Source: Achatina immaculata (lineage: Eukaryota; Mollusca; Gastropoda; Stylommatophora; Achatinidae). From it: a stretch of 64,000 nucleotides of DNA. Under the pieces are notes generated by a model. The model saw nothing but the letters and a program-made list of their open reading frames with translations, did not search any database and was not told the origin of the DNA. This document shows positions 33,660 through 44,690 of this stretch, one piece after another (the first letter of the stretch is position 1; each line of letters begins with the position of its first letter). Both the position numbers and the translations under genes were made by a program. The stretch spans positions 44,868,268-44,932,267 of the forward strand of contig CM019699.1 of the NCBI GenBank assembly GCA_009760885.1. Direction: 5' to 3'.

Positions 33660-34744
33660 GTACACCCTCAGAAGAGTATTGGTAGCTATTGTGTAGCCGT
33701 CACGTGCAGGTCAAGTCCCCACACATCCGAATTCGCCTGCTGTTCGCCTTCTCACTGAGATCACTCTTCACTTGGCCAGACTAGTGTCTGCATCCACGGG
33801 CACACAGGGCAGGGTCTTGGCCAACCCTTTCGCCAGTAGCCAGTTTTAGGCTTGTGACCGCTGTTTGACTCAGTGGACTGCAACATCTACGCCCTCGGCT
33901 TGCTACACGACCCTCTTCTGTAGACCTCCAGCCCGGGAGCAGATATTGTGGTTCATATTCTTCCTGAGACCAAAATAAGTTCCCGTATCCCTCTCTGGCA
34001 GGTGCTATCCTTGTTTTTAAGTTAATCAAAATGGCGCTGTGCTCTGAAATCACTACAGTCTAGCCAGACAGAGCTCGCCTTTCTCTTTCTGATGGGGAAA
34101 GTCCGGGGCGGGTAATTCTGATATTGAGAACAGTTACCTCTTTCTGAATAATCAGAGTTAACACAATTCGTGATTATTCCGTGAAGAGTGACTGAGATGG
34201 GAGAGCACAGCGATCAACTTCGATTTTGCAATCACCAGTGGTGGCATTATGCAAATATTCTTCCGACAAAATACCTGGGACGGCCGGTTTAAAGTTGAGA
34301 ATAACTTCCGTCCCTGGTGGCTTGTGTAGGCGGGGCAGGGTGGAGGAACCAGGACGTGGAGATGTTTGTGTAACCTCCAGGTCGCTCTCTGTGAAATGTG
34401 CGTAGTTGAAGGTAATAACCTCACTTGTAGATGCCTTCACAAGATTACAGCTCCTGATGGAGATCAGTGCTTCAAGTGCTGCTGAAGTGCCAACAAGCTA
34501 CAGTTAAGATCAGCACTTGACCGGAGTGCTCCAGGATTTGAGAAATAATCCCTCGAAAAAGGTGATTAAATGTTATTTGTTTTAGAAACATTTTTGTTTT
34601 TTGATGGCGAAGAAACCCCACCCACCCATCTCCCCGCCGCCCCCCTCCCCCCAGCCTAACAAGTGGGCTACACAAACCTGAAGTCGATTATTTGTTAAAT
34701 GAGATTGGAAAGAAGATTTACAGAAGAAATGAGATCTTAAAGTG
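33660..34744. other. No gene recognised
   Basis: Unique sequence. Frames of 88-90 aa on the minus strand overlap one another and have no recognisable domain. Possible RTE remnant up to about 33780. Confidence 0.5.
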
Positions 34745-34751
34745 TATCAAA

Positions 34752-34968
34752 CCTGAAGTGAAATAAAAGGAGAGTTGTAGAAAAAAATATCAAAGGAGAG
34801 TTATAGAAACAAATAATAAAAGGAGAGTTATAGAAACAAATAATAAAAGGAGAGTTATATAAACAAATAATAAAAGGAGAGTTATATAAACAAATAATAA
34901 AAGGAGAGTTATATAAACAAATAATAAAAGGAGAGTTATAGAAACAAATAATAAAAGGATAGCTTTTG
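34752..34968. repeat. 27-bp minisatellite, about 8 copies
   Basis: Units of AGGAGAGTTATAGAAACAAA followed by TAATAAA. The minus frame (FIICLYNSP repeat) is an artefact of the unit length. Confidence 0.93.
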
Positions 34969-35004
34969 ACCAAAAAAAAAGGCTTTAAGAGGACTACAGC
35001 TTTC

Positions 35005-35458
35005 AGAAAATCAAAAGTATGAAAAAAAACAGCTTTCAGAAAGTAACAGTCTTCAGAAAGCGACAGTTTTCAGAAAGTAACAGTCTTCAGAAAGTAACAG
35101 TCTTCAGAAAGTAACATTCTTCAGAAAACAACAGTCTTCAGAAAGTAACAGTCTTCAGAAAGTAACATTCTTCAGAAAGTAAAAGTCTTCAGAAAGTAAC
35201 AGTCTTCAGAAGGTAACAGTCTTCAGAAAGTAACAGTCTTCAGAAAGCGACAGTCTTCAGAAAGCAACAGTCTTCAGAAAGCAACAGTCTTCAGAAAGCA
35301 ACAGTCTTCAGAAAGTAACAATCTTCAGAAAGCGACAGTCTTCAGAAAACAACAGTCTTCAGAAAGTAACAGTCTTCAGAAAGTAACAGTCTTCAGAAAG
35401 CGACAGTCTTCAGAAAGTAACAGTCTTCAGAAAGTAACAGTCTTCAGAAAGTAACAAA
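35005..35458. repeat. 17-bp minisatellite, about 26 copies
   Basis: Units of CAGTCTTCAGAAAGTAA with AGCGA, AGCAA and AAACAA variants. Confidence 0.95.
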
Positions 35459-35594
35459 GTCTGATAAACGAAGTCTCATGTACGCCAGCGCGAGTTACTC
35501 ACAGGCACCATCCTTTGCCCTTGATCTGGGCTTCAGATTCTGCCTAGCATAACCCAGGACGTCCGCAGTTCAACAGTTTTTTTCTCAAGTATAA

Positions 35595-36068
35595 GTTATT
35601 AATTTTCTAACACACCTGGGGCTGAATTAGATTAATTATTAACTTCCTAACACACCTAGGGCTGAATTAGATTAATTATTAACTTCCTAACACACCTGGG
35701 GCTGAATTAGATTAATTATTAACTTCCTAACACACCTAGGGCTGAATTAGATTAATTATTAACTTCCTAACACACCTAGGGCTGAATTAGATTAATTATT
35801 AACTTCCTAACACACCTAGGGCTGAATTAGATTAATTATTAACTTCCTAACACACCTGGGGCTGAATTAGATTAATTATTAACTTCCTAACACACCTAGG
35901 GCTGAATTAGACTATTAATTTTCTAACACATCTAGGACTGAATTAGACTATTAATTTTCTAACACACTTGGTGCTGAATTAGACTAATTATTAATTTTCT
36001 AACACACCTGGGGCTGAACTAGACTATTAATTTTCTAACACACCTGGGGCTGAACTAGACTAACAAAT
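35595..36068. repeat. 40-bp minisatellite, about 11 copies
   Basis: Units of CTAACACACCTAGGGCTGAA followed by TTAGATTAATTATTAACTTC. The last four units are shortened and diverged. Confidence 0.94.
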
Positions 36069-36138
36069 AGGCGAGGACTTCACTAGGAAAAATTTTTTTT
36101 TTCTTTCACACACCAGAACCGATCAGCGTCCCGCATAT

Positions 36139-36725
36139 ATGGGACTAAACTTCACGTGGTCTCCTCTTTTATCTATCTTCATCTACACCCTCCCAGAAAT
36201 GGAGCAGTCGAACGTACGGGACACGTATAACCAGACTCTAAACATGATACAGACCTACAACAAGCCATACACGCCACCACATGATGACTATCACACACTA
36301 AACAGGAACGAACAAATAGTCATTTCAGTCTGGCAAGACAGAGCACAGCATCTCTATGGTTCTTTACATACAAGATTTAAAGCTGGAAGTCCCCCCCCCC
36401 ACCCACCCACCCACCACCCCTTTTTGTACAAATGTCCAAGACCCTCACACTGTGGAACACATCCTTCAAACTGCTCCAACGATGAACCATTTCAGAGAAT
36501 ACAAACTTCTGGATCAGTGAAAGCCAAGTGTGATGGCATCTAAGCTTTACGGGATCTGTACCACACTCTGCTGTGCCTGTATACAGATAATCTCGAATTT
36601 GAGGACCGTTGCCCTACAGCACCGGTGTACACAGATGAGCCAAAGATTAAGAAAGGTCCAACAGGTCATTGTCGTGTGGTTTACATGCCCCAAGGACAAC
36701 TGCTTGGTTTTATAGCACCATCAAC
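36139..36725 (+). mobile_element. Jockey-superfamily-like LINE tail (RNase-H-containing type), degraded
   Basis: The plus frame includes YNQTLNMIQTYNKPYTPPHD, LNRNEQIVISVWQDRAQHLYG, then CPRPSHCGTHPSNCSNDEPF and MASKLYG. This resembles the region after the RNase H domain of I/Jockey-type proteins (R-EQ-xx-xRLRTGH, C-C-G-xETxxH-L--C, KLYG). Two cysteine/histidine positions of the terminal zinc-knuckle-like motif are visible. A poly-C/CACC run interrupts the frame near 36390 and frame breaks follow. No RT domain remains upstream; a 40-bp array borders it. Confidence 0.6.
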
Positions 36726-36744
36726 GTTGTCTCCTGCCAGATTA

Positions 36745-37077
36745 TGACAGTGAGGGGGAAAAAAAAGGGATTTGCATGGCGAGTGAAAATGTCTTGTCTT
36801 GACTTGTCTTGTGTCTCCTTTGAGCTGCGAGCTGGTCCTCTTTTTTCAGCCGGTGCAATGAAGATGTTGAGCCACAGCGTCGAGTCAGCTTGGCATTTTT
36901 TCTGTCCCTGAGGGCAGGTAAAGGGGCTGTGCAGTGCTTCTCTAGCAGGCTCCACTACCATGGAGACTATGGCTATCCCCACTCCGTTAGCCAGGCTAGG
37001 GCTGCTACTGGGAGTATGAACGGAGAGGTGGGATAGGGTCTTGATCAGTTATGGTTCGCTAACCCTGACGCTAGCAT
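36745..37077 (-). repeat. Unclassified dispersed repeat, copy 1 (inverted relative to copy 2)
   Basis: Read on the minus strand it shares with 40450-40900 the sequences CTAGCGTCAGGGTT, CCTAGCCTGGCTAACGG and CATGGTAGTGGAG, about 85% identity over the first 47 bp compared. A weak coding relationship follows: QADSTLWLNIF here versus QADTIMFLNIF in copy 2. This could be the 5' end of a retroelement; I cannot classify it. Confidence 0.7.
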
Positions 37078-37239
37078 ATCGCTGTGGGGTGTTGAGTGAA
37101 GATATAGAAATGTGTCATATTTGTTCTCCAGGCAATCATCATTTTGTCTTTGATTTTTTTAAAAATAGAAATAAACTTCTCAGACATGTCTTTTTTCTCG
37201 CGACATGGACAGAGATATAGACAATGATTTAAGACCACA

Positions 37240-37500
37240 TATAGACGTGTTTGCTGCAGCCCACATACAGACGGGTTTCCTGCACCCACATATAGACGTG
37301 TTTCCTATGTTTCCTGCACCCACATATAGACGTGTTTCCTGTGTTTCCTGCACCCACATATAGACGTGTTTCCTGTGTTTCCTGCACCCACATATAGACG
37401 TGTTTCCTGTGTTTCCTGCACCCACATATAGACGTGTTTCCTGTGTTTTCTATACTCACATATAGACGTGTTTCCTGTGTTTCCTACACCCACATATAGA
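37240..37500. repeat. 34-bp minisatellite, about 7 copies
   Basis: Units of ACCCACATATAGACGTGTTT followed by CCTGTGTTTCCTGC. It passes directly into a 25-bp version of the same unit. Confidence 0.93.
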
Positions 37501-37935
37501 CATGTATCCTACACCTACATATAGACGTGTATCCTACACCCACATATAGACGTATATCCTACTCCCACATATAGACGTATATCCTACACCCACATATAAA
37601 CGTATATCCTACACCCACATATAGACGTGTTTCCTGCACCCACATATAGACGTGTATCCTGCACCCACATATAGACCTGTATCCAAAACCCACATATAGA
37701 CGTGTTTCCTGCACCCACATATAGACGTGTATCCTGCACCCACATATAGACGTGTATCCTGCACCCACATATAGACCTGTATCCAAAACCCACATATAGA
37801 CGTGTTTCCTGCACCCACATATAGACGTGTATCCTGCACCCACATATAGACGTGTATCCAACACCCACATATAGACGTGTATCCTGCACCCACATATAGA
37901 CCTGTATCCTACACCCACATATAGACGTGTATCCT
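37500..37935. repeat. 25-bp minisatellite, about 17 copies
   Basis: Units of ACCCACATATAGACGTGTAT followed by CCTGC, i.e. the 34-bp unit without the internal 9-bp duplication. Minus frames (VYMWVQET repeats) are artefacts. Confidence 0.93.
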
Positions 37936-38164
37936 GCAGCTTGGACGGAGGGATTTAACTCTGCCACTACTCCATTCTTCTAATGCAGTATCGTGTAACA
38001 GTGATAAGAAGTAATCGGTCCCGCCCTGAGTGGCTGGATTTCCCCCTTGTCTCTAGGGCTTTCCGCGCAGACAAACCGACATAAATGTGTATCGATTTCT
38101 ACTCACAGTCGCGACTACAGTAAGTCACGCGAGCTGTGCTAGAGAAACATGATTCTTTGCAATT

Positions 38165-38375
38165 TGAGTGTCAGTCAGTCAGTCGTTCAGTCAGTCAGTC
38201 ATTTGCATGTCCCTTGCGGAACTTTGCCTCCCTAACAGCTCTCCTGTAGGCCTCGCGGTTGTAAGCAAGATGGCCTGCTGCTGATGCAGCCATTCGCAGA
38301 TCATCAAATATGCCTTGCAGCCGTCTTCGCCTTGGTCTTCCTCTCTTTCTTTTTCCTATTATGTAAACTTCTAAT
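38165..38375 (-). mobile_element. RTE-like LINE 3' fragment with (ACTG)n tail
   Basis: The minus strand encodes KRKRGRPRRRRLQGIFDDLR and AYNREAYRRAVREAKFRKG, a basic GRPR segment followed by the REAxRRxV terminal segment seen in RTE-type RT proteins. It ends in a (CTGA)n tail at about 38174-38202. A different subfamily from the (ATG)n-tailed copies. Confidence 0.65.
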
Positions 38376-38792
38376 ACAGAATTCTTCTAATACAAATTTC
38401 TCATGAGAATTTGAGTATAGAAAAATAAACGACTACTGATCTTAAATCTTAGCTCTTGTATGTTCCTTGGTTCTTTTCTTGGCGGTGTTACGGCAGTGAG
38501 AGCCACATGTCTGCAGTCTGTCTAGGAACCTGGAGCAGAAGAGCACATGATGATGCTAGCAGTAATTATGTGATGCTCTCTGTTACCGCTGGATTGGGAT
38601 TATTGCACCGAGGACATAAGAAGTACAACATGACAGCAACCGACTGTTGTTGAATGTTGTTGTTGGTCGTCTTTTACTGGCTGTTGGCACGCTGCAGATT
38701 CTTTTGTTGGGTTGAAAGAGTTAATAGCTGCAGGGTACGGAAGTTACAGTCACAGTGTGGTTGTTACGTCATCGATATAAACTGGTCGTGCT
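38376..38792. other. No gene recognised
   Basis: Unique sequence; no supported feature. Confidence 0.5.
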
Positions 38793-39010
38793 CATCAGAG
38801 TTTATCGTGTTCAACTCACGGCCATAACTGACCGACCACATTAGAGTTTATCATGTTCAACTCACGGCCGTAACTGACCGACCACATGAGAGTTTATCGT
38901 GTTCAACTCACGGCCGTAACTGACCGACCACATGAGAGTTTATCATGCTCAAGTCATGACCATAAACTGATTGTACACATCAGAGTTTACCAAGTTCGAG
39001 TCACGGCCAG
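38793..39010. repeat. 46-bp minisatellite, about 4-5 copies
   Basis: Units contain GAGTTTATCGTGTTCAACTC and ACGGCCGTAACTGACCGACC. Outer copies are diverged. Confidence 0.9.
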
Positions 39011-39127
39011 AATCGTGGTGTACACATCACAGTGCCATTTGTTGACAGGTTTTGAATACTTCTGTATTTTAAAGCTTTTAAAATGAGATTTACAAACAGT
39101 GGAACTTTTCAGGTATCTAGTGAGCTG

Positions 39128-39233
39128 AGTTTTCTTTCTTTCTATCTTTCTTTTCTTTCATTCTTTCTTTCTTTCTTTCATTCTTTCTTTCTTTCTTTCA
39201 TTCTTACTTTCTTTCTTTCTTCTTTCTTTCTTC
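39128..39233. repeat. (CTTT)n microsatellite
   Basis: TTTC/CTTT units with occasional CATT interruptions. Confidence 0.95.
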
Positions 39234-39573
39234 CGCATAGTAATATAACGTGACATAACGTACACAATGTTTATATTTTCATGCCAGCTTCTGTAAATGC
39301 CGACGGCTGTACAAAGTGCAGCTTTAAAAAAGAATAGGGGTAGCCAAAATAGATTTTAGTAAAGGAAAGAACAAAAACTATACAATGAAAGCACCATATT
39401 CCCGGGTATATTCAAGAGTCAGATGTCATGTTTACGGATGAGTGATTTTCGTTCATTTTTTTAAATTGTATTTATTTGTTTCTCACTGAAGAAGGTATCT
39501 TGCTGAAATATTGGTTGTTTTTACTTTTGATTGCAACATTCTCGGCGCCATAGAAAATATAACTTGGACCCGG
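39234..39573. other. No gene recognised
   Basis: AT-rich unique sequence. Confidence 0.5.
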
Positions 39574-39645
39574 TGTCGTCGTGGTGGTGTAGTTGTTAGT
39601 GTATTCGCCTGCCGATTACAAGATCCTTGACTCGATTTCGTTCTT
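39574..39645 (+). mobile_element. tRNA-derived SINE-like head
   Basis: TGGTGTAGTTGTTAGTGTAT resembles the D-arm/A-box region of an Asp/Glu/Gly-type tRNA. CCTTGACTCGATTTCG, about 30 bp downstream, resembles a degraded T arm (GGTTCGATTCC). It cannot be a functional tRNA because the arms are mismatched. The following 300 bp (to about 39960) may be the SINE body. Confidence 0.5.
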
Positions 39646-39984
39646 TTTATAAACCTACATCACACAGGGTTATTTACAATACAGCGCCCCCCCCCTCCCC
39701 GCCCACCTCTGCTTTTCACTACCGTTTGTTACTGGAGTTTAATTTTTCTGTGCAGGTGTAGGGGCATGTGACAGCGCTTCAGGTGCAGGTAGACCTGCCG
39801 TGTCACAGGGTCTGTCAGATGACACGATGTTACTGCCCATATTTCCCTTGATGTGATTGGCGTCACCACTGATCGCCTTTCCTTCCCTGGTCCAGAACGA
39901 ACTAGACACCCATTTCTACAACTGGATGGCTGGGTCTCTTCCGGCCATGAGAGGCAAGCCCACTAATCACTTCGCTACTCAAGC

Positions 39985-40100
39985 GCCATGAGAATAGCGT
40001 ACACCTGAGAGCAGCGAAAACCTGATAGCAGCGTACACCTGATAGCAGCGTACACCTGATAGCAGCGTACACCTGATAGCAGCGTACACCTGATGGCAGG
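39985..40100. repeat. 17-bp minisatellite, about 6 copies
   Basis: Units of GATAGCAGCGTACACCT. Confidence 0.92.
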
Positions 40101-40446
40101 AGACCGCTGGTCCTGGACTTGAGCTCATTAGATCAGGTAAGTTCAGTGGAACACAAACCAGAGCGCCACGTCACAAACCCACGAGCTGGTGAGGACAAAC
40201 TCCTGCACGAGACACTGGCGAGTTCGCCAGGAGCTGGTCAAAACTAATAGACGAGACTGCTACCAAGAAATTCCAGAAAATTTACATAAATGTTCTCACA
40301 ATAAATAAATAAAGAGAAATGCTGAGGGGATCTGAGTATGGCAGAAACAAAATTTATTATATACAGCACAGGAAAGTAAGATAAAAAAAAAGATAAAATA
40401 CTGAAGCAAGTACGGAGTTTCCTGTATGTGCTATACATGTTTGCCA
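40101..40446. other. No gene recognised
   Basis: Unique sequence; no supported feature. Confidence 0.5.
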
Positions 40447-40568
40447 ATCAGCTACCCATAACTGGCATTCTGGCGTCAGGGTTGGCCAACCATAGCTGAT
40501 ACACTAGCGTCAGGGTTGGCCAACCATAGCTGATAAACTAGCGTCAGGGTTGGCCAACCATAGCTGAC
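40447..40568. repeat. 34-bp minisatellite with a palindrome, 3 copies
   Basis: Units contain CTAGCGTCAGG and the 12-bp palindrome GGTTGGCCAACC. The unit is also the edge of the dispersed repeat, present once in inverted form at 37043-37077. Confidence 0.88.
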
Positions 40569-40900
40569 CAAGACCTTGTCTCACCTCTCTGTTGGTACCC
40601 CCCCCCCCCCCGTAACAGGCCTAGCCTGGCTAACGGGGCAGGGATCGGCAATGTCCCCATGGTGGTGGAGTCTTCTAAAGAAGCATTTGCTCACTTCCTG
40701 TTTTCTTTTTAACCCCGGTCAGAAACTTACAAAAAGCCGCCATAACCCGCTCCCAAGCCGACACCATCATGTTCCTCAACATCTTCACCACACTGACTGC
40801 AAAGAGCACCAGATCGCAGCTCCAGGAAGTAGAAGAATTAACAAACAAACTTTGGGCTATACGATACTCATAACCAACAGAAAAAATATGGACAAGAAAA
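40450..40900 (+). repeat. Unclassified dispersed repeat, copy 2
   Basis: Plus-strand copy of the repeat at 36745-37077. Its first 34 bp have been amplified into three tandem units (40447-40568), each containing the perfect palindrome GGTTGGCCAACC. Then follow a poly-C run, CCTAGCCTGGCTAACGGGGC and CATGGTGGTGGAGTC. A frame reading ITRSQADTIMFLNIFTTLT may be a remnant of an element protein. Confidence 0.7.
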
Positions 40901-40954
40901 GGCTGTCCAAAGAATGTAATAAAGAAGATGTATGATCAATATGAGAGTCACGCA

Positions 40955-41017
40955 CAGTGACAGCTTTGTCACCATTAGTGACAGCTTTGTCACGTATAGT
41001 GACAATTTTGTCACGTG
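40955..41017. repeat. Three dyad-containing units
   Basis: AGTGACAGCTTTGTCAC twice and AGTGACAATTTTGTCAC once, each with GTGACA/TGTCAC inverted arms. Could form small hairpins or bind a dimeric protein; function unknown. Confidence 0.75.
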
Positions 41018-41429
41018 GTTGATTTCATGGAGTGTCTCATTTTTTTTTCCTGATTGTATGTTTTTGTTCGTGACTCCTACAATCTTCGTGGTCCTCGGCT
41101 GTCGGTGTCGTATGTGATTATGTTTTCTTGTTTAGCGATTAAAATTGATTGTTATGTGCCTTGAGGATTATGTGGTTTACAAGTTGTTACTTATGTATGT
41201 GAAAGTGTGTTGCGTTAATATGTCTAACTGCTTAAGTATCTTTAGGTAAAATTCATAGTGTAGGAAGCTGGGTACAGACTGAAAGGGCTAGAACCTCGGG
41301 TTCAGATATTTGGAAAGGGTGCAGTCTGGGGCCCCAGGTAAGATTGTAGTTAATCACGGAAAATAAACGTCTCATAGTCACATATACTCGTACATATTCA
41401 AGTTACAAGGCACCGATTAACATAAACAT
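41018..41429. other. No gene recognised
   Basis: AT-rich unique sequence. Confidence 0.5.
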
Positions 41430-42667
41430 GTATGAGAGTATGTAAAGTTACAACACAGACAATGTGAGAATATGTGAAGTTACAATACAGACAATGTGAG
41501 AATATGTGAAGTTATAATACAATGTGAGAATATGTGAAGTTATAATACAATGTGAGAAGATGTGAAGTTGTAATACAGACAATGTGAGAGCATATGAATT
41601 TATAATACAGACAGTGTGAGAATATGTGAATTTATAACACAGACAGTGTGAGAGTATGTAAAATTATAATACAGACAGTGTGAGAGCATGTAAAGTTATA
41701 ATACAGACAGTGTGAGAGCATGTAAAGTTATAATACAGACAGTGTGAGAGCATGTAAAGTTATAATACAGACAGTGTGAGAGCATGTAAAATTATAATAC
41801 AGACAGTGTGAGAGCATGTAAAGTTATAATACAGACAGTGTGAGAGCATGTAAAATTATAATACAGACAGTGTGAGAGCATGTAAAATTATATACAGACA
41901 GTGTGAGAGCATGTAAAATTATAATACAGACAGTGTGAGAGCATGTAAAATTATATACAGACAGTGTGAGAGCATGTAAAATTATAATACAGACAGTGTG
42001 AGAGCATGTAAAGTTATAATACAGACAGTGTGAGAGCATGTAAAATTATAATACAGACAGTGTGAGAGCATGTAAAATTATAATACAGACAGTGTGAGAG
42101 CATGTAAAATTATAATACAGACAGTGTGAGAGCATGTAAAATTATAATACAGACAGTGTGAGAGCATGTAAAATTATAATACAGACAGTGTGAGAGCATG
42201 TAAAGTTATAATACAGACAGTGTGAGAGCATGTAAAATTATAATACAGACAGTGTGAGAGACTGTAAAATTATAATACAGACAGTGTGAGAGCATGTAAA
42301 GTTATAATACAGACAGTGTGAGAGACTGTAAAATTATAATACAGACTGTGTGAGAGCATGTAAAATTATAATACAGACAGTGTGAGAGACTGTGAAGTTA
42401 TACAGACTGTGTGAGAATGTAAGACGTTATATAGACAGTGAGAGTGAGAAGTTATATAGGCAGTGCGAGAGTGTGAGAACTTATATATAGACAGTGTGAG
42501 CATGAGAAGTTATATAGACAGTGAGAGTGAGACGTTATATAGGCATTGTGAGAGTAAGAAGTTATATAGACAATGTGTGAGTGAGAAGTTATATAGACAG
42601 AGTGAGAGTGAGAATTTATACAGATATTATGAGAGTGTGAGAAGTTATATAGACAGTATGATAGTAT
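41430..42667. repeat. 32-bp minisatellite, about 35 copies, interrupted by a LINE
   Basis: Units of ACAGACAGTGTGAGAGCATG followed by TAAAATTATAAT. From about 42420 it shifts to shorter GAGAAGTTATATAGACAGTG-type units. The array continues after the LINE at 43217-43265, so the LINE inserted into an existing array. Confidence 0.95.
42658..42667. repeat. Target-site duplication, left
   Basis: ATGATAGTAT, identical to 43217-43226, on either side of the RTE insertion. Confidence 0.85.
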
Positions 42668-43216
42668 AGTATTTCTGAGAACAGAAATTAGGAACAGAAT
42701 AGGCCAAGCAAAGACTGCATTTCAGAGAATGAGAAACATATTATGCAACACATCCTTATTATTGAATGTTAGAAAACGAGTCCTAAAATGCTATATTGAC
42801 CCTATCTTGTTATATGGAAGTGAATCATGGACAATAGGCAAGTCTGCACAAAAATCAGTGGAAGCAGCAGAAATGTGGTTTATTAGAAGAATGTTGTGCA
42901 TCCCCTGGACAGCAAAAATAACTAATGAAGAATGTATGAGAAGAGCTGGAGAGACAAAAAACCTTGTCAGAAAGATAAGAGAGAGACAATGTACTTTCAT
43001 AGGACATGCAATGAGAAGAGAGGGGATTGAAAATGTTATAACAAGAGGAAAAATAGAAGGAAGAAGATGAAGAGGAAGACCAAGAGAAATGATACTGGAA
43101 GTCTGACGGGATGGTGTGAGAGGAGATCACCAACTGAACTGATGGCCTGCATGAAGGATCGTGTACTCTGGAGAAGCATAATAGCCAACGCCAGGCGGCA
43201 CGGCACCTGCATGATG
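42668..43216 (+). mobile_element. RTE-type LINE, 5'-truncated insertion within a minisatellite
   Basis: Encodes RTEIRNRIGQAKTAFQRMRN, VRKRVLKCYIDPILLYGSES, EAAEMWFIRRMLCIPWTAK and RERQCTFIGHAMRREGIENV, then a stop (TCA to TGA in the SRGRP segment, near 43068) and a 1-bp deletion near 43100 relative to the copy at 22221. It ends CCTGCATGATG. TSD ATGATAGTAT is perfect. Two disabling changes in about 180 codons suggest a fairly young dead-on-arrival copy. Confidence 0.92.
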
Positions 43217-43226
43217 ATGATAGTAT
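43217..43226. repeat. Target-site duplication, right
   Basis: Second copy of ATGATAGTAT; the minisatellite resumes directly (GAGAAATTATATAGACAGTG). Confidence 0.85.
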
Positions 43227-43270
43227 GAGAAATTATATAGACAGTGTGAGACTATATGAAGTTACAGTAG

Positions 43271-44014
43271 AGTTAATTCTAGCTAAGGGATCACTGGCTA
43301 ATGGGAACGGCCTTTTATTTGGGGTGGGGTGGGGGGGAATAATAGAAATAAACGAGTTATTTATTCTGAATCTTCCTTGCTTAGTTGCCCAGCTGGCCGC
43401 TTTATTGGGACAAGATGGTCGTAGCTGACAGTCAGGTCAGTTACAGCGAAGTCGACCTGTTGATTTACTGAGGTCACTACGGTTAGAACTGTTTACATCC
43501 TTTGCCTGTGGCTAAAATAGACGAACCGAATTAGGTCAAGACCCAAGGAGCCGCTGAAAAGCAAGGCTGCCAATTTAGATATTTTTTTATCTAGATCTAG
43601 ATCATTTTGGTCCTGTCTAGATAATGAAAATAGTCATCTGGATATTAGCTATAAATCTAGGTATTTTAAAATTAGATCTAGGCAATTTTAGATAATTTTT
43701 TTAAAAAAAGCAATTTCTTTTTGTAAATCTTCCAAAATCAGCCCTGTCTCACTAAATGAAATCTATTTTTCAGTATTTAAAGTTTTTGCAGATTCGGAGC
43801 ACTTGTTTGTAGCACAGGAAGTTAGCTGTCCTAAATAAGTCAACAGATAAAAACTAATTAGGTCACTAAATAGAGTCGCCTGGGAATTGCCTAGTTCTAG
43901 ATATATTAAGAGACGGGAAGGACCAGAGGGTTAAGGGGAGGAATGCCAACTCTGCTAGTGAGGGCAGGTTTGTTTTGTTGTATAATGAAATCACCAAACT
44001 TTCAGGAGACTTTC
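43271..44014. other. No gene recognised
   Basis: Unique sequence. Around 43575-43700 CTAGAT/ATCTAG motifs recur in AT-rich DNA, a degenerate repeat at most. Confidence 0.5.
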
Positions 44015-44690
44015 AGTTTTAGTTGGGCCCATTCTGTTACATAGACTCCAGTCTTACTCTTAATTTTCCATTATCTAGTTTTAGTTGGGCCCATTCTGTT
44101 ATATGGGCACCAGTCTTACTCTTAATTTTCCATTATCTAGTTTTAGTTGGGCCCATTCTGTTATATGGGCACCAGTCTTACTCTTAATTTTCCATTATCT
44201 AGTTTTAGTTGGGCCCATTCTGTTATATGGGCACCAGTCTTACTCTTAATTTTCCATTATCTAGTTTTAGTTGGGCCCATTCTGTTATATGGGCACCAGT
44301 CTTACTCTTAATTTTCCATTATCTAGTTTTAGTTGGGCCCATTCTGTTATATGGGCACCAGTCTTACTCTTAATTTTCCATTATCTAGTTTTAGTTGGGC
44401 CCATTCTGTTATATGGGCACCAGTCTTACTCTTAATTTTCCATTATCTAGTTTTAGTTGGGCCCATTCTGTTATATGGGCACCAGTCTTACTCTTAATTT
44501 TCCATTATCTAGTTTTAGTTGGGCCCATTCTGTTATATGGGCACCAGTCTTACTCTTAATTTTCCATTATCTAGTTTTAGTTGGGCCCATTCTGTTATAT
44601 GGGCACCAGTCTTACTCTTAATTTTCCATTATCTAGTTTTAGTTGGGCCCATTCTGTTATATGGGCACCAGATTTAGTCTTAACTTTCCA
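44015..44690. repeat. 62-bp minisatellite, about 11 near-identical copies
   Basis: Units contain AGTTTTAGTTGGGCCCATTC, TGTTATATGGGCACCAGTC and TTACTCTTAATTTTCC. Only the first and last copies differ visibly, so the array is probably recent or homogenised. Confidence 0.96.

Noticed and set aside
33781..34440. Overlapping minus frames of about 90 aa as a small gene
   Set aside because: No recognisable domain, no splice or codon evidence, and frames overlap each other.
37071..37967. VYMWVQET repeat frames as a cysteine-rich peptide gene
   Set aside because: Array artefact of 34/25-bp units; several overlapping frames give similar strings.
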